This document shows positions 1 to 14,449 of a stretch of 64,000 nt of DNA, one piece after another. Every line of letters starts with the position of its first letter. The stretch's first letter is position 1. The position numbers and the translations under genes are program-made. A model generated the notes under the pieces. It was given only the letters and a program-made list of their open reading frames with translations, ran no database searches and was not told the DNA's origin. Origin of the DNA: Sinohyriopsis cumingii (Eukaryota; Mollusca; Bivalvia; Unionida; Unionidae); NCBI GenBank assembly GCA_028554795.2, contig JAPYKE020000263.1, forward strand, positions 2,125,001-2,189,000, in the 5' to 3' direction.

Positions 1-2564
1 AAACAGTGACAGAAAACACAAATCTAACCATAGTGTAGACGATATCATCTAGATCGTAGATAAACCGGAAGGCAAACAAAGCTAATAGCAATATTTTTAT
101 GTTTATTTTTCTGCAACAGTAATAATATGGTTTATTTTTCGTTACCCATGAATGTATTGTTAGTATTGTTCAGTGAATTTTGTACAAACTTGTGACTAAT
201 GCTAGGAATAATGATTTAAATGAATCAGTGGAATTTCATTAGGGTTGATAGCTTGGTTTTTCTACCTCGTTCGTTAACTTTATTTGAATTTATTTCCAAA
301 AATAATTATATCCAGCAGAATGTTAAGGCTTCGTGCACATATAATGATTCATTGTTAAATTAAATTTTATTGTAATATTTTGAGTTCTGATTGAAATAAT
401 TTCCGAAACGTAATCCTATCCAGCAATACTTGCAGAATTTGTGCAACTGTATGAATTAGTTTATGAAATATAAGGTGTATGGTCACTATAAACAAGTTGA
501 AAATGGAATTCATACCAAAAATATCCATCTTCATTGATACATGCATGCGGGCATAAAAGTAAGCATAAACATTCTTCCAGACTGGATGATATGAGGCTGT
601 GGGAACATTTTTATGATATACAGACGTATATAGAGAAGGATATGTATCCAGATATAGCCTGTTGATTGTTAATAAGGATGTTAGTTGTAGTTATACGGGA
701 GGCACCAAAGAAATACAGCTGATATAAGTTTGTCCTCCGCAACATATCATGTTTTTATTTATGCTCATATTAATCAGATCAGACATATCATGTTTTTGGC
801 TTTTATTTTTTCCTCTTTTTCATTATGATCTTCAAACAATACAACAGGTCGTAAGTATTACGTCTGGACATCTTGTAGTACTGCCTTTAAACAGTGATCT
901 AAAAGACTGAAGGAAATATTATAAAATCAGTTTTTTCAAACTTGCATATAGATTTTTTTGTGTGAAATCAACTCCAGAAAAGCATGTATGGAAAAATATT
1001 CAAATCTGTGGAAAAATTTTTTTTTAGATTTTACGATACTTTAGATCATGCATGCTATATCATAGAACACAGCCAGGTCACAAACAGATTATAGAGTAAT
1101 GGAGTATTTTAGATATAGCCATACATAGCATGGTGGTTCTTAAAAGAAGGAATTTAAGTAAAGTTGTTATAATTTCTCCATTAAAATAAATTATATCATT
1201 TTGCTATTAATAGTGATATTTATTAGCATCATTATTTTCACTTCTTCTTTTTCATTATTTCCTTAAAAAAGCGAGTAAGTATATCTCAACCTTTTCTTAT
1301 ATTTTTGATGACGGGTCATCAGTGATATAGAACAAAACAGTTGAAATGTTCTTTGATAAAACGAAACAGTATTTCGAACTATACTGTAAATGATGTTAGC
1401 TAAAACAAAAACAAGAGTCAGATGACAAATAAATTATAATTTTCTTCAACGGCAATATTGTTAAATTTTGCTATATTTTATTTTCTGTAACAACAATGAC
1501 ATGTGAAAGAAACACAAATCTGACAATTCTTTAGACTTTGTAAGCCTCATTATAGAAAAGTCTGACAGCAAATTTTAGATGTGTCTGATATCAATATGTT
1601 TAATCTATTTTTTTCCTTTCCTGAACACTTTTACCATCCTTTTTCTTAAACTCGTATTAATCAAATCTGTTAAAGAACTGTATTTTTTTTTCCTCTTTCA
1701 TTATGTTCTATAAAAAAAAACAGTTGACAAATATATATCTGGACATTTGGTAATAATTTAAATAATGATCTAAGAGACAGAAGAAAAAAATATATATTAG
1801 AAAATCCGATTTTTATGTATGTAGAAATGCACTTTTCCTTGCTTAGTTACACGCGGGAAATTATCGAACAACCTAGTGTATGAGAACAAGTCTTCTAGAA
1901 TACACATAAACAAACAAATGAAGTAAATTACCATACAAAGCTTGGTGATTCTTCAAAGAATGAATTAACTTAGACTATTAGTGAGGATGCACAAACAAGT
2001 AAATTTGATATGATTTATCCATTAAAGTAAATTATATCATATTGCTATTAATTGTGATATTTATTAGCATCATTATTGTTACTTCTTCTTTTTCATAATT
2101 TCCTTAAAAAGCAGCAATTAAATATGAAATTTCAATTTGTATTATATTTTTATGACGGGTCATCAGGGATACCGAACAAAAGAGTTGAAATGTTCTTTGA
2201 AGAAAAAATACTGCAAATCATGTTCGCTAAAACATAAACAAGAGTCAGAAGACAAATAAATTATAATTGTCTTTAAAAGCAATATTGTTCTATTCCGCTA
2301 TATTTTATTTTCTGTAACAATAATGACATTTTTTTATTTTTGCATGATCATTCATCAAAATGATGTTGGAATCTTACACTGACTTTGATATTAATTTGTT
2401 ATTATAATCAGTATACATGACCTGACTCGAGCAGTGGAGTCCGCATGAATGAAAACGTCATATTATATGTGTACTTTTTTCGTTCACTTCATACAGACGA
2501 CTATTGTGAAAGTCATATCGACATACATAGATTATTGATTGTTAATAAGGAATACAGTTATACT

Positions 2565-2754
<190 letters not shown>

Positions 2755-3732
2755 CTTAGTCTTTTGTTCTTATGTAGTTTTATTTTTTCATTATATCCTT
2801 CACTTAACAGGGGGTAAGTATTTTATAGCAACATTTTCTAAGGTTTCCTTTAAAGAGCCACTTAAGAGACAGAACCTACGAGTAAATGATCAAACTTTTT
2901 TCATCAAATAATGTTGGTCAGTCTCCGATAAAATAAAAATAAAAAACGAATGCCGAAAATTTGAACGAAAACACAAATCTGACTATACCTTAGATTTTGT
3001 AAGCCTTATCATATAAACGTCTGACTACAAATTTTAGATGTGTCTGATATCAATATGTTTAATCTGTTTGTTTTCAAAAGAAGATTATAACTATTATATC
3101 TCAACATTTTCTTTTGCATGATTTAAATAGTCATCTTACTTCTAGAACATGAAATTAAAAAGTATAATTGTTTTCTTCCAATGACCCTATTTTGTGTGTA
3201 AATAATCCTTTAGAATAAAAAAACGAGGAAAAATTTCAAAAATTTTGAAAGAAGAAACATGTCTAACCGTAGTGATGATGATATAATCTAGATCATAGAT
3301 AAACAAATTATAGACTTCTTTGGTAGCAATATTTTTATATTTAGTTTATTTTTTTAGACAAAATATTAATATGGTCATTTTATTTATTGCTACACAGCTA
3401 TGCAGTATTAGTACCAGTCAGTGAATTTTGTATACGTTTGTGACTGTATCCAGGAAACATGATTTAAATGAATCGGTGGAATTTCATTAGCATTATATAC
3501 CTTGGTTTCGCTATCTAATTCTTGAAATTTATTGAATCTGTTTCCAAAATAAGTTATATCGAACAGAATCTTAAGGCCTTGTGTACATATAACGATTCAA
3601 TTTATGTTTTTAATTAAATTCTATTTTAATTGTTCGAGTTTGAAAAAATTTCCAAAATTGTATCCTACTTGGCAGTACTTGTCGAATCTGTGCAATTATA
3701 TGATTTCATTTATAATATGAACCGTAGATGTT

Positions 3733-3737
<5 letters not shown>

Positions 3738-3829
<92 letters not shown>
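3738..3829. repeat. (TA)n microsatellite
   Basis: About 90 bp of pure TA dinucleotide inside the duplicated AT-rich block. It sits at a position comparable to the first TA tract relative to its neighbouring repeat copy. Confidence 0.98.
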
Positions 3830-3831
<2 letters not shown>

Positions 3832-5299
3832 GAAATAGATATAGCCAGCTAGCTGATTGGTAAGAAGGAATTTAGTTGCATTGTTAATCAGAACACAGCC
3901 AGGAAAACAAAATGTTGATATAATTTGTACTCTTCAAAACATACCATGTTGTTACTTATACTCATATTAATCAAATCAGTTATAGAAATGTAATTTTGTA
4001 CGTTGTTCTTGTTTAATTATGTTCTTAAAAATGGTTGGTAAATATATATCTGGACATTTTGTCATACTGCCTTTAAATAATCATCTAAGAGACAGATTTT
4101 TTTTTAATAGAAAATCCGATTTTGATGTACATAGAAATGCACTTTTATTTGGTTACCTACACGCGGGAATGTATTGGAACATCCTAGTTTATAAGAATGA
4201 GTGTTTAAGAATACACACAAACAAACAATTGAAGTAAATTACATATAGCCATACATAGCTTGGTGATTCTTCAAAGAAGGAATTTACTTATAGTATTAGT
4301 GCGGACACACAACAAGTAAAGTTGATATAATTTATCCATTAAAGCAAAATATATCTTTTTGCTGTTACTAGTCATATTTATTTCGCTTTTGGTATTTGCA
4401 TTCATCTGTTTTCATTATTTCATTCAAGAAACAGTGAAAAATGCAACTGTAGATCTAACTATACTGTAAACGATTTTAGCTAGAGCGTAAACAAGAGTCA
4501 GATGACACAAATTGTAAATATCTTTGATATCAATATTGTTATATTTGCTTTGCTTTATTTTCTGTAATAATTATCACATTTTCAGCTTATTTTATTCATG
4601 ATCATCCAGCAATATTTTATATCGGTATCGTTCACTGACCGAAACCAATTTCTGACTATATTCAGTAAACATAATCCCAATGAGTCAGTGTAATCAACAT
4701 GTATAAAACCCCACTAAAAAGCAATTTAAGATACAGAACGTAAGAGTAAAGACTCGTACATTTTTCATCAAATATTGTTGGTTTGTTCGTAAAATTATCC
4801 CTGATAAAAAATAAATATTACCGAAGTTGTCAAACAAGGAACAAGAAATCTGATTATACTTTATGTATGTCGTTGTCATTGATACAAATATTGTTATATT
4901 CAGGTTGTTTTTCGTTTCGTAAGAACATGAATGTATATAGTATATTTTTCGTCAAGCAACGTAATGCAAGTATTTATTTATACTGAATTGTATTATTTAT
5001 ATCCAGTAAAAATGTTCCATTTCAATATACCCTCATCATTATATGATTATTTGATTAGTTATCATTTTATTAAAATTATATTTGCATTTATTAGCAAGAT
5101 GTATTGTTATCTAATGGAATGTTAAGAAATTGTGCACATATATTAATTCATTTTATAATTCAACTTTTGTTTGTAACAATATGTAGCGCTATCATTGGTA
5201 TATGAACACTTTGTCACTCCTCATTATACTGATAATAATATTTATGTTGTGCTTCTCTTTCATAATATCCATCACAGATTAGCATGTAAGTATTATATC

Positions 5300-6150
5300 T
5301 CAACACTCTTTAGTATTTAAGCATAAAGCAAACAGAAAACAAAGAGTGGAAAAGCTATATATGTCCTTCAAATAACTTTGTTTTGTGTATGAAATAATCT
5401 ATGAGAAAAACTGAAGAATTGGTTGCAGAAACTGAAAGAGGAAACAACCAGGTTGCAGACAACAAAAACTATTAATAATGATCAACTGCCTTTGATAGCA
5501 AATATTGTTAGGTTTAGTTTAGTTATTGTTTTCTTTTTTGTAAAGTATTATGTGTTTAGTTTATCTATCATTCCAATAAAACAATATAATCGATGTATAT
5601 TTCACTGCAATTTATGTATCTTGTGAACGTCATCCAAGTCATCAGTGAAATCAGATTAGCTTCGGAGAAATTCACTTTTGATCTAGTCCAAATTTTGTTT
5701 GAATGTATTTCACAAAAAAGATGTAACCACCACAATGTGAGGACTTTGTTCAATTATAACGACTATTTGTATAATTCCATTTCTTTCTATCATTTAAGAA
5801 GTTTTTGGGAAATAAGTTGCAAAACTGTTTGCTATCGGGCAGTAATATGAAGATATTTTGAAACTGTATCGGTCCATTTTGTAAAATATAAGCTGCAATT
5901 TCATCATAAACTGGTTAAGAACGACTATAAAGAATGCATCCATACAAACAAAACAATTTAATGGTTAAATGCATATTCACATGCACATGAACACGCATAC
6001 ATTATTGGAACATCCTATTTCTATTGGAATACGCTTGTTATAATATATACAGACAAATGTAGTAAAAAATATTCAGGCAATACTTTGCTTATTGATCGCT
6101 AAGAAGGAACGTACTATTACTATTATAGATGACACACTAAACAATTGCGG
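5300..6150. other. AT-rich DNA, nothing recognised
   Basis: No gene, RNA or repeat family could be supported. Short frames at 5423-5850 have no recognisable motif and the composition matches the surrounding non-coding DNA. Confidence 0.6.
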
Positions 6151-6154
6151 TCTG

Positions 6155-6450
6155 TGATGTGATTTTGATTTTTAACGTAGCTTTAACAATTTTTCAGTCA
6201 TATCGCTACGATGTCTGCAATGTGGCAGTTTATAGTGATGTCTAGCAATGGGGCATCATGCCGCAGACATGTAACATGATGTCCCACCCAGTCACATTAT
6301 CCTGACACCATGCCGAGCAGTCCTAACACTAAGCTCTTAATGCTGAGCGCCAAGCGAGGCAACTGTTAGTACCATTTTTGTAAGTCTTTGGTATGACTCG
6401 GCCGGGGATCGAACCCACGACCTCCCGCATCCGAGCGGTGAACAATTACG
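6155..6450 (-). mobile_element. SINE with tRNA-like head, copy 1
   Basis: On the minus strand the segment begins with a tRNA-like region containing a good pol III box B (GGTTCGATCCCCGGCC, complement of 6401-6416). It continues into a body with 'GTCAGGATAATGTGACTGG' and 'CTGCGGCATGATGCCCCA'. The body recurs in the opposite orientation at 30440-30600, which shows that it is a dispersed repeat. Similar bodies are common in molluscan genomes, as far as I recall. Box A is degenerate. Confidence 0.75.
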
Positions 6451-7251
6451 TCATCATGATCCTCTTTATATTGATATTAATCTGTAGTCTCATTATTTTT
6501 TCTGTTTCTTATTTTTCACTATATTTCTGACAAATCAAAGATTAAGTACTGTATCACGACATGTTCTAATACTTGTTCTAAACAGAAATTAAAGGGGGAG
6601 AAAACAAACAAGTAGAAAATAACACAATAGATTAGCTCTGAAAAATTTAAAGAATGTTTCATATTATTTTAAAAGTGCACGTTATATATGAAAAATTTGA
6701 CTTTCTATTTTAAGGATCGTGCCTTCTTTTTGCCTTTGATATAATGCTTTTGTTATGGATACCTAAATTTGCTTGGCAGTATATTACCAGGTTGGTTCTG
6801 ATTCCTGTTAAATCCTTCACATTCTCTGCATTTTGTTGTTTGCTAGTTTTATGACCTGTCAAACTGACCAATGTGTCCAGGTCAATACCACATTAATCTG
6901 TATATATTGTCTGCATCATACTTGCTGTTTTCAGTGGTTTCTGGAGACTATCTAAAACCTTTGGAGTATACAAATTATTTGCATGGAAAACCCAGTATTT
7001 TCATCGAAATACATTTGTGGAAGCAAATCCTCATAGTTATTATTATCGACATAGACCTTTAGATTTCTTTAAAAACTTAGTTTCAACTTTTTTATTGTGA
7101 TTAATATTATAAATTGTACGATCCGATGACTGGTTTAGGCTTCGTCGACGACTAGTCAATTCTTACTTGTACCAACAACCACATTAATTGGTGCTATGAT
7201 CATTAGGGTAGATGTATACAAGTACATGTTGCGTGCAGATATTGTGCATTT

Positions 7252-7498
7252 ATGTTGTTGTTGTGGAGCTTAACGCCATTTTTCAGCACGCGATAGGCTA
7301 TACATGGCGGCCAGTATTAATGGTGGAGGAAGAACCCGGGAAAATGCCGGAAAGAACCACCGACCCACGAGAAGCTACTGGCAAGCTTTCTCACATACCC
7401 ACATTGGCTGAATCCTAGACTCGAACCGCCGCAGACAGAGGCGAGATGGCAGTGATCCGTAACGAAGAGCGCTTTAGACCACTCGGCCACTCGGGGCC
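7252..7498 (-). mobile_element. tRNA-Leu/Ser-like SINE
   Basis: Read on the minus strand, the unit starts with GTGGCCGAGTGGTCTAAAGC, a textbook tRNA-Leu/Ser box A. About 60 nt later comes box B GGTTCGAGTC. An unrelated body follows, and the unit ends with 'GTTAAGCTCCACAACAACAAC', the short AAC-type tail typical of tRNA-derived SINEs. The distance between boxes is that of a class II tRNA with a long variable arm. There is no CCA or mature acceptor stem, so it is a SINE and not a functional tRNA gene. Confidence 0.8.
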
Positions 7499-7499
7499 C

Positions 7500-9280
7500 C
7501 CTGTGCATTTATAGTACGTATCATTTGCAAAGCTGATAGAGGCAGGTACAATATATAATTAATAAAACAGGTTTGTGTGACAATTTCATGGGATACAATG
7601 TGCTTCATGACATGTATTAATCAATGTATGGGAACACACTGAAGACTGATTATAAAACTGCATGAGTAGTTTATAAGTTAGTCGTTTTGTCTTCAATGAA
7701 GGTAATGAATGAGATTAACCGATATGATGATAAGTCAAACAATCCTGAGGCACCCAGAGTTAAGACAGAAAATTTGATAGCCACTTTCTTGTGAACCACA
7801 TCTCGCATATAGATAACGAAATTATGCTGAATGCTACCTTAAAAGTACTACTTTGTACTTTTAACCTGTATTCTCGTGTATATGCCTTTCTGCTGATGAA
7901 CTAAGATGTCCAGCATTCAAAACACTCGACATGCATATCACTGATCACCTACTGTAATAAGAGATAAGAAAGTAAAACTTCCATCAAGATTCAAACGCAG
8001 ATCCAATAAAATACAGCCAGGTACACAGTTGCATCATTTGTTTAGATTACGTATGATTTGGAAGAAAGAAGAGTACCTGGATTTTATCTGTCGGGTTTGT
8101 ACCTTTTAAGCATGGAAAAAGAAAAGGGGTCGGGTAAGAGATGCAGAACAGCAATAACGCAAGGGCATGCATAGTTTCGTAATTTTTGTGTAATAACAGG
8201 GCAGGATAAATTATTTGGCATTTTGATACATGTCTGTCTTTGTATGTTTGAGACAATTTACATTTGACAATGATTTGAAACAGATACTATTCCGGTAGTG
8301 ATATGTTAATACGTTAAGTACTAGCTTCTAAATTTAACCAATACTTCAAGAGGAGATATATAAATTTTGAACACGTGATAAGTGACGAAATCGATTATAG
8401 GAATGAAAATTATGTCATCTAGCCAAGTGGGTAAATCAAAACATGAAGAAACAATACAGAACATGAGCATCGGTTGTTGGATACTGTTATATCTACAAAA
8501 TGATCATTTGTTGTTGAGGGCATGGGTCCTGTTTCCGGGGAATATCTTGTGATATAACCACAGAATGAGCATTGATTATGGATTAATGGGTACTGGTACA
8601 TCAACAAAATGATCATATGCTGTCAGGTCTTTACATTCAAGTTAGCAGTAATCAGAAAATCCACATCGAGTAGTGCATAATACATTAGATAAAAGTATCC
8701 CTTGTGAAAACATTATCTCAATTTAAGAAAGGATCATGCATATAAGTGAAAAACAATTTTATAAAATTATATCACTTGTTGAGACTTTTTTTAAATGCAT
8801 ATAATAAAAAATGACTGAATGTATGAAGAACCACATAAACACATGTTAGGTTTAAATAAGGTGTCTTGTTCTACTATATTTGACATACAAACAAATAAGA
8901 ATGTAGATATTTAGAACGTACAGTATGCTTAAATGCAGCACTTAATGAGTAATATTATGAAAATAATCACACAGGAATGAAATATCATACATATGAGAAA
9001 CATTTAATAGGTATATTTTATTTAATAGTCCATATTTTCTTATCCAGTGCACATGCATTACTATGGTGAAAAAAGCACACGCTGAAGTTTCCTTTGTGAA
9101 AATCAATCAATCATTCAATCAACTGATATTTAGTTCTTCCTTTCTTTATTTTTCGTACTCTTGAATAAATATTTTCCATGCAAAAAATATGATAAAACGA
9201 TTCGGATGACATAATCCATATATAAGTCGATTCAGATTATACGATAAAACTAAGATTTTATGGTAATAAGGTATCGGCAT
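7500..9280. other. Non-coding host DNA, nothing recognised
   Basis: No supported gene or RNA. Two similar short phrases near 8450-8620 (the words 'ACAAAATGATCAT' twice, each followed by a hexamer-poor stretch) hint at a local duplication of about 135 bp, but no element was identified. Confidence 0.5.
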
Positions 9281-9284
9281 TACG

Positions 9285-9625
9285 GAATTACAATGATGTC
9301 CAAAAGACTAATTTACAAACTGGGCCAGTAAGTATTACAATGATGTCTAAAATGCTAAGGTACAGAATGGCCAGTAAGTATTTGGTTGAAAACCAAAATG
9401 CAGAGGTGTACATTGGACAAGGAAGCATTATGATTATATCCAGAAGGCTAGTGTACAAATTTGACCAGTGAGTAGTAGAATGATGTCCAAATGTCTAAAG
9501 TACATGATAGGTCAATATGAATAAGGAAAATGTTCAAATGACTAAGGAACAGGTTGGGCCAGTACATATTCAAATGCTGACCAAAAAGGCTGTGGTAGAA
9601 ATTGGGACAGTAAGTATTAGAATGA
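9285..9625. repeat. Minisatellite, unit about 45-60 bp
   Basis: Repeats of a unit built around 'AATGATGTCCAAAAG', 'CTAAGGTACA' and 'GGCCAGTAAGTATT' occur at about 9290, 9345, 9435, 9480, 9540 and 9600. Units are diverged and irregular. The open frame across the array (from 9517) is a product of the repeat. Confidence 0.7.
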
Positions 9626-9839
9626 TGTATGACTTTAAGAAATATATCATTAGAAATTGTCTCATCAGTCAAATTATTGCAGGACGTCTTGAGATGAACC
9701 ACAGCGTCAGTCAGTCTTCAAGTACATACACTTCACACTGTCAGTCTATTCATACTGAAGGACATGCATGTTTTACACTGTCAGTCTGTCCATTTTCAAG
9801 TATATACACAAGCTTCACTCTGTGAGGCTGACACTCTTA

Positions 9840-11929
9840 ACGTTTCAATGTATATCTATATTGGGTATTTAACTTTTGTTCATGATTACATATTGTAAGG
9901 GTTATATGTTAGCATCATAATACAAAGCTGACTTTTTCCATGACATTATTGTAAGGTAATGATCATTTGTAAACAACATGTTTACTTGGATTTGTGTTCA
10001 GGGCATTGGTTTTTCCCTTGGAAAATCCTTGGTCTAGCTGACTTTTGTTACAAATTTCCATTAGAAATTACTTAAGCCAGGGCATTTTGTTATATCCTAA
10101 GTCAGGTGACAGTCTATATATCAAAGAAGATAGCACTAGTCATTCCCAGTTTTGGTTCAGCTTTAAAATCAGTGTTAATTGTATTCAGATATAATTTGAA
10201 AGGCATCATGTACTAAATAATTATCCATTTTCAATTACAAAGTGAACTGCAAAGTGCTCACTGATATTTGGATTAATTCACTGCTTTGGGAATGAATTCA
10301 AAGACATTTTTGAATATATCATAGTCATACATCGAGAATATTTCTACATTAGCTCATCCAAGACTAATGGAACATCAAAAAATTTAGTACTGGAATTCAT
10401 TTCAACACTCTGTACTTTTGGAATTGTGATAACACTTTTAGGACTATTTGGGATTTGATACATGCTACTGAAGTTTGTTTTAAATTTTCACTTTGTGTTC
10501 TAGTAAAATAAAATATTTGTTGAACTTTACTAAACATCTTCGATTTTGCTTTGTTGTTACTTAGTTTAAGACCATAAAATCGTAACAATGTCCATGGTAG
10601 TAATCTATGTACATATACATGCTCTTAGTAACAAGTAAACTTTTGTGGGACATTGTACTGTATTTCCTTTTTGTATACTGTACCTTACTGTACATGTATT
10701 TAAATTATCGAAGTTTCGATATACAGTAAATCAGTTTCATATGCATTCAGATTTGTAAATTTTAACAAGGGAATTATCACAGAGGCTGCTAATCATTGCA
10801 ACATGACATCTGGCCTCTGTTTGGCTAACATTATTATACAAATATTATTAGGATTAACAAGACTAGCAAAATGTTTAATTGCACTAACAATTTATGACGA
10901 AGTCTTTCAAATACTGAATCAAGTCATACCCTTTAGCTGCAAAAATGTACATGTCACTTCTTTGTATACACTGGATTTGATAATTATTTTTTTTTATAAT
11001 GTAAAAGACAGACATTGGTATGAACAGGTCTTTGGAATAAAAGAAAAGCAGAATTTTCACAGAAAACATAATCTGACTTGGTGATCATTTGACTATATAC
11101 TTGAAAAGTCAAAGTATATAGTCTTATATTAAGAGATTGCCAATTCCTGGTTGTGGATTTTATACTTATTTTTATGTAGTGTAACTGTACTTTAATACAG
11201 CCAGAAAATGTAATTGCGTCAACCAGGGAATGTGTGGACACTTACTTGTATGTAGTCTGACTGTACTTAAATACATACTAATTAAGGAAAAAAGATACTA
11301 CAACTTATTGCTATACTGCTTACAAGGCCCATAACTTTAGTGCAAGGCCCAGAACTCCTCTACCAATGTGCTTTCAACCCCATCTGTCTTCATGGAAGTG
11401 AAATTCTTCTTAAGAGGGATGAATGGTACAACACTTGACTGTTTAGTGCCGGTAAGCTCTCAGTTCCAGTCTAAGACCCAATTTGTTTTCTTCGTATCTA
11501 ATATATGACAGATAACAAGTTAGTGTTATCTTCATTAACTGGAAATGAAAAATAATGCAAGACAATTCAAAGAAAAACAAAGGGTAGAGTGATAAAAAAT
11601 AATAATAACATTACAAGTAGGCAAATACATATACTATATGATATAGTACCATAACACGATATGCATACATACACATATAGTAACATAACATGACATGTAT
11701 CCATATATATGATATTTTCACAGAATGTATGTAAATACACAATCTGGAGTCTGACAGTCATAATCTCACATCTAAATTGTAATTTCTGACTGATCCGCGA
11801 TCCATCACTCCTGTACAATGTTGTAAAATCATGTACGATCTAGTGACGTAATTACATAGCTTACGCAATTTTTTTTAAAAAGTTAAAATAATTCGTAACA
11901 AAATTGCTTAAATCAAACTTTGCTTTGCG

Positions 11930-11930
<1 letters not shown>
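9840..11930. other. Non-coding host DNA, nothing recognised
   Basis: AT-rich sequence with short frames on both strands (10397-10588, 10803-11084, 11567-11818) that show no domain, no codon bias and no splice context worth reporting. Confidence 0.5.

Positions 11931-11966
<36 letters not shown>
11931..11966. repeat. (ATT)n microsatellite
   Basis: About 12 tandem ATT units. Confidence 0.97.
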
Positions 11967-11968
<2 letters not shown>

Positions 11969-11969
11969 A

Positions 11970-13520
11970 ACAATTACAAATAGTACTATCAGGCTGTATA
12001 GCAATGTATACACCCAAAATATGTAAATAAGCGTGTATTCGGTGTGTTTCGGTGTATTTCGGTTTTTTACCGTATTTAGTGGTTTCTAGCCGCCGGCTCC
12101 ATCGCGCTGAAACAAAAATCAGCCTGAATTAATCTAAAGTACACTATCTTTAGCAGCTGTTAATATAAGGAAAAATAATTTTGCCAGACTAGAAAATACC
12201 AGCATCTGACAGTGTAATGGATGAGGTATCAAATATATAAAATGTAAAAAAATGTTATCGACTCTGTTCTTTACAAATTTAACTGTGAATTTCAGGAAGT
12301 GAAAGTGACCAAGTGGAGCTAGCAGTTTTTAGAAAGATGCACATCTGGAGTAAGGCAAAGCCGTATACTCTACAACCCACATTACATTCATCAATCATAC
12401 ATCAAAATAAAGAGAATTAAAGGTTCTTTGAAAAATACTATGCAAAATACGAAACTGTAGAGGGCCACAATAGGAGACAGGACTACCTTATTGCGAATTA
12501 CCCGGATGTTCGGGACAGATAACTCGGTATATGCAAAAGGAATGATGCAAATTTTCTTGAACTTTTATTTCTGTTCTTTTTTTATGGTTTTAAAGCATAA
12601 AATCATTAGATTATAATAATAACTGACAGTCATGGAATCTATTGTATAGGTGGATAATATTGGCAGCTTGCGCACGTTTTCAACAAGTTTTCTTACTTTC
12701 ATCAAGTGATGTTATTGACATTAAAATAATATAAATGAAAATACTGAAACAATAAAAATAAGAGTAAAGCATACTGTCTTAGTTTTTAGTACATGTTAAA
12801 GAAAATAAATTGGATTCACAATAATTTTGACATCTTGTCATTATACACTTGATAACACATTTATATAGTTAATTGGAATAAGAAGTAGTTGCAATGCCGG
12901 ATTAAACTCTGTGGAGACCATTAAGCCCTTAGGCAGTCAAAATCTTGGTGTCCCCCTCGCAAATAATCTCCTGAAGTGTGATAAAGGAGAAACCTGCCAG
13001 TTATTAAATATTCATATATTCAGATATGCAAATGTCCCGCTAAAAACGATGGTTTTGATTGGTTGAACTATACATTCTCTTGGAAACAATCCCATAAACC
13101 GACAATTCTACTTCCTGCTTCCACTTGAATAAAAATTCGTGCGGACACCTTTCAGATTTGAGCAATAACGATCATTAATTGCTGCAAATTAGTTACCATT
13201 TTTTCATTTATATATATTCAAAAATTATCAGACATATAGGTAATTATAACTGCTGACGCTTTGATTTATTTGAGAGTTTATCTTAGTGTGCCAATTTAAC
13301 AAACTAATTTGTATAGACCATAGTCACGTTACCAATTGCCAGACCAATTTGAATTTTTGTTTCAGTCTTTTATCAATTTGACTTTATTTTCTCTTTTTCT
13401 GAATATTGCTAAATTTATTTTATATTGTACTTACATTGCTAAGTTTTTAGTTCATTTATATGTCTTAGCGTTTAAGTTTATAACTTCGTAGGTAAGAAGT
13501 TGAGCTTGCTTATTCGCATA
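11970..13520. other. Non-coding host DNA
   Basis: No gene recognised. A phrase at 12895-12950 ('TGCCGGATTAA' followed by 'CCCTTAGGCAG') resembles termini of non-autonomous DNA transposons but a matching second end was not found. Confidence 0.45.
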
Positions 13521-14225
13521 CTACTTTAGTCTGACTATTCAACCCCCTACCGATTTCAATAACGAAAACGTTTAATGTGATAAAAAGTGCACAGAACTAA
13601 GTCAACTGAATCATTGATTTATAATTTCTAACCTGACTGTGACCAGAATGGCACTAATGCTGGCATTCCCTGCACCCTTTCGGGCTTAACGGACTTTCCA
13701 TACTAACGCGGAGCCATATTTTTCTTCACTATAGGCAAGTTTATTTCCATCAGACAACATAATGACGTAGTTCATCCTGTTCAGCAAAAATTACGTTGAT
13801 TGTTTGGAATTATATCCCTTTGCGCACATTGAGATAGAAATTAAACCGCTTGTTAAATCCACGTGAAATGTAAATTTGTTTCCATTATTTTTCTTTGGTT
13901 CATTCGACATTGTAAATATCGGAAAGCATACAACTTATGTATGTACCTATGTAGTCGTGACACACCCATTTGATGAAAATGGACTTGTCCACGAACTGGA
14001 AATGGATGCGAGCATGTCCATCTATTACGTTGAAAACTTCCTTTAAGCATGAAACGCACAGATGGTCACGGTGTTAGTGTCACTCTACTGACACTCAGGT
14101 TAGGAAATATAAATCAATGAATGAATTGACTAAGTTCCTTGCACTTTTTATCACATTAAAAGTTTCCATTTTTTAAATCGGTAGAGGGGTACAAACAAAC
14201 GGGTTAGTATTGTCAGACTATAGTT
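13520..14225. mobile_element. Inverted-repeat (MITE-like) element
   Basis: The segment at about 13528-13665 is the reverse complement of about 14075-14215. Both arms share 'TAGTCTGAC', 'CTACCGATTT', 'TAATGTGATAAAAAGTGCA', 'TTGATTTATA' and 'CTAACCTGA', at roughly 80 percent identity over some 130 bp. The centre of about 400 bp has no coding capacity that I recognise. This arrangement fits a non-autonomous foldback or long-TIR DNA transposon. Target duplications could not be defined because the outer edges are diverged. Confidence 0.6.
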
Positions 14226-14449
14226 AAGGTATTATTAGAACTGCTAGCGTAAAGAATATACTAGAAAGTATATTCATTTGATAAGTGTTGACACGTTTGT
14301 ACCGCAAGATAGTAGTTTGTTTTCTGAAGTGTTTATGATTATCTTCCATTTTTATTACACTTGATATAGGGTGAAAAGGTCATATAATTTCATGTTTATG
14401 TCATTTCATATTCATTATATATTTTACATAGCTGCTGCATATTTGCCAG

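Noticed and set aside
7252..7498. Functional tRNA-Leu gene
   Set aside because: Box A and B are good, but there is no acceptor-stem pairing and the sequence continues into a SINE body with an AAC tail.
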